Below are positions 22,215 through 23,071 of a DNA stretch of 23,071 nucleotides, in pieces (position 1 is the first letter of the stretch; each line of letters begins with the position of its first letter). Source of the DNA: Paulinella micropora (taxonomy: Eukaryota > Cercozoa > Imbricatea > Euglyphida); NCBI GenBank assembly GCA_009731375.1, contig BJOX01000328.1, positions 105,101 through 128,171 of the forward strand, read 5' to 3'. The translations under genes were made by a program, and so were the position numbers. The notes below the pieces were generated by a model. The model was not told where the DNA came from, did not search any database, and saw only the letters and a program-made list of their open reading frames with translations.

Positions 22215-22284
<70 letters not shown>

Positions 22285-22429
22285 AATATACATATGCATA
22301 TACATATACATATGCATATACATATACATATACACAATTACATGTACAGATACATATACATATACATACACATATACATATATATCTACATCTACATCTA
22401 CATCTACATCTACATCTACATGTACATGT
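21045..22429 (+). repeat. (TACATA)n hexamer array with an inverted block
   Basis: The hexamer array begins about six bases after the donor of exon m. It has ACAC, GCAT and TTTACA variants and a short island at 21238-21300. From 22214 to about 22281 the strand reverses to TATGTA, flanked on both sides by TACATA, giving a cruciform-capable block. CATCTA follows at 22385-22420. No gene is seen. Confidence 0.9.
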
Positions 22430-22485
22430 ACAGGTACATCAGCGATCTCTATCTATCTTATCTTATCTATCTATCTTATCTTCAT
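22430..22485 (+). pseudogene. Copy of exon n start with TATC/TTATC array
   Basis: ACAGGTACATCAGCGATCTC matches the start of exon n (GTAGGTACACCAGTGATGTC), including an AG acceptor, then breaks into TATC. The same copy recurs after the foldback element at 22704. Confidence 0.7.
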
Positions 22486-22698
22486 GAGAAGTTCCTTGTC
22501 CTTAACCACGATTATCAATGACTTCAAACGTTTCGTTCTCAGCCGGGTCTGATCTTTGCGGCTTGTGTAGTGGCTCATTTGAAAGCTCTCATCAAGAGCT
22601 TTCTAATGAGCCATAACACAGGTTGTAGATGCAAATACTGACCGAGATCGAAGCGCTTGAAGTCATTGTTCGTTGTGCTTAAGAAATAGGAACTTCTC
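22486..22698. mobile_element. 213-bp foldback (MITE-like) element, copy 2
   Basis: Same length and ends as copy 1 (16291-16503), with about eight substitutions and no indels. Here it separates two copies of the segment GGTACATCAGCGATCTCTAT (about 22433 and 22707). Either it inserted within one such copy that was then duplicated, or it moved together with that segment. Confidence 0.85.
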
Positions 22699-22768
22699 AT
22701 GTATAGGTACATCAGCGATCTCTATCTATCGTATCTTACCTATCTATCTTATCTATATATATGTGTAG
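22699..22768 (+). repeat. Second copy of exon n start, then TTATC array
   Basis: ATAGGTACATCAGCGATCTC at 22703, then TATC and TTATC, ending ATATGTGTAG, the acceptor for exon n. Confidence 0.7.
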
Positions 22769-22814
22769 GTACACCAGTGATGTCGGAGGCACCCTGGCAC
22801 CCCTTGCCGACGTG
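22769..22814 (+). CDS. Internal exon n
   Basis: 46-nt island after ATATGTGTAG. One base completes the Gly begun in exon m, then it reads [15 protein letters not shown] and ends at phase 0 before GTTATC. An alternative donor one codon earlier, GTGGTT, keeps the same phase. The joined sequence across the boundary is [19 protein letters not shown], uninterrupted. Two copies of its start lie upstream. The next exon lies outside the window. Confidence 0.55.
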
Positions 22815-22958
22815 GTTATCTATCTATCTTATCTTATCTTATCTATCTATCTATCTATCTATCTATCCATCTATCTATCTATCTATCTACCCATCTATCT
22901 ATCTATCCATCTATCCATTTATCTATCTATCTATCTATCTATCTATCCATCTATCCTT

Positions 22959-23008
<50 letters not shown>

Positions 23009-23071
23009 GTATATCTGTCTATCTATCATACTTTGAGTGTGCTTGATGTGTGCATGTGTGTGTATGCGTGC
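22815..23071 (+). repeat. (TATC)n array
   Basis: TATC/TTATC with CATC variants to about 23028. A short stretch, ATACTTTGAGTGTGCTTGAT, and GTGT sequence follow to the window end. No gene is seen. Confidence 0.9.

Overview
The window is eukaryotic nuclear DNA dominated by simple repeats. TATC/GATA, ATAC/ATGT, AT dinucleotide and TACATA hexamer arrays fill well over three quarters of it. The very long Tyr-Leu-Ser-Ile, Tyr-Val-Cys-Met or Thr-Tyr-Ile-His reading frames are translations of these arrays, not proteins. Two 10-N blocks (2425-2434, 5514-5523) mark assembly gaps. No rRNA, tRNA or bacterial-type gene was seen. The lineage cannot be named from sequence alone. GT-AG introns, foldback elements and satellite-like repeats suggest an animal, protist or alga with a repeat-rich genome.

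Between the arrays lie short islands of complex sequence that read as small plus-strand exons. Most begin after an AG, stay open in one frame, and end at a GT that runs almost directly into a microsatellite. Fourteen candidate exons lie between 4474 and 22814. Intron phases agree within three blocks: 4474-4537 to 5059-5097 to 6428-6624 to 6907-7284; 8784-8803 to 9719-9750 to 11129-11175 to 12661-12711; and 13620-13638 to 14486-14534 to 16742-16848 to 20906-21044 to 22769-22814. Two joins are unresolved: 7284 to 8784, where exon 7769 may belong, and 12711 to 13620. I infer one gene, running through the whole window and open at both ends, with about 1.2 kb of exon in 18 kb. The deduced peptide is rich in N-X-S/T sequons and Cys pairs, like the outside part of a secreted or membrane glycoprotein. 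I do not recognise the family.

Layout: 1-4473 holds TATC arrays with three copies (A-C) of a 546-bp repeat. 4474-7284 holds the first four exons, a large inverted TATC/GATA arrangement and a 200-bp foldback element. 7285-12711 holds small exons in ATAC, ATGT, AT and TATC arrays, short tandem repeats and 546-bp copy D. 12712-16850 holds further exons and many broken copies of exon edges. 16851-19170 holds repeated copies of one exon edge, 546-bp copy E and a 187-bp higher-order repeat. 19316-20061 is an alternating A/B minisatellite. 20150-22440 is TACATA hexamer sequence with one good exon. 22486-22698 is the second copy of a 213-bp foldback element, followed by a last exon and TATC array.

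The most unusual feature is that exon edges with their splice sites have been copied along with the neighbouring microsatellites, in some cases about ten times, leaving a trail of decoy splice sites in the introns.
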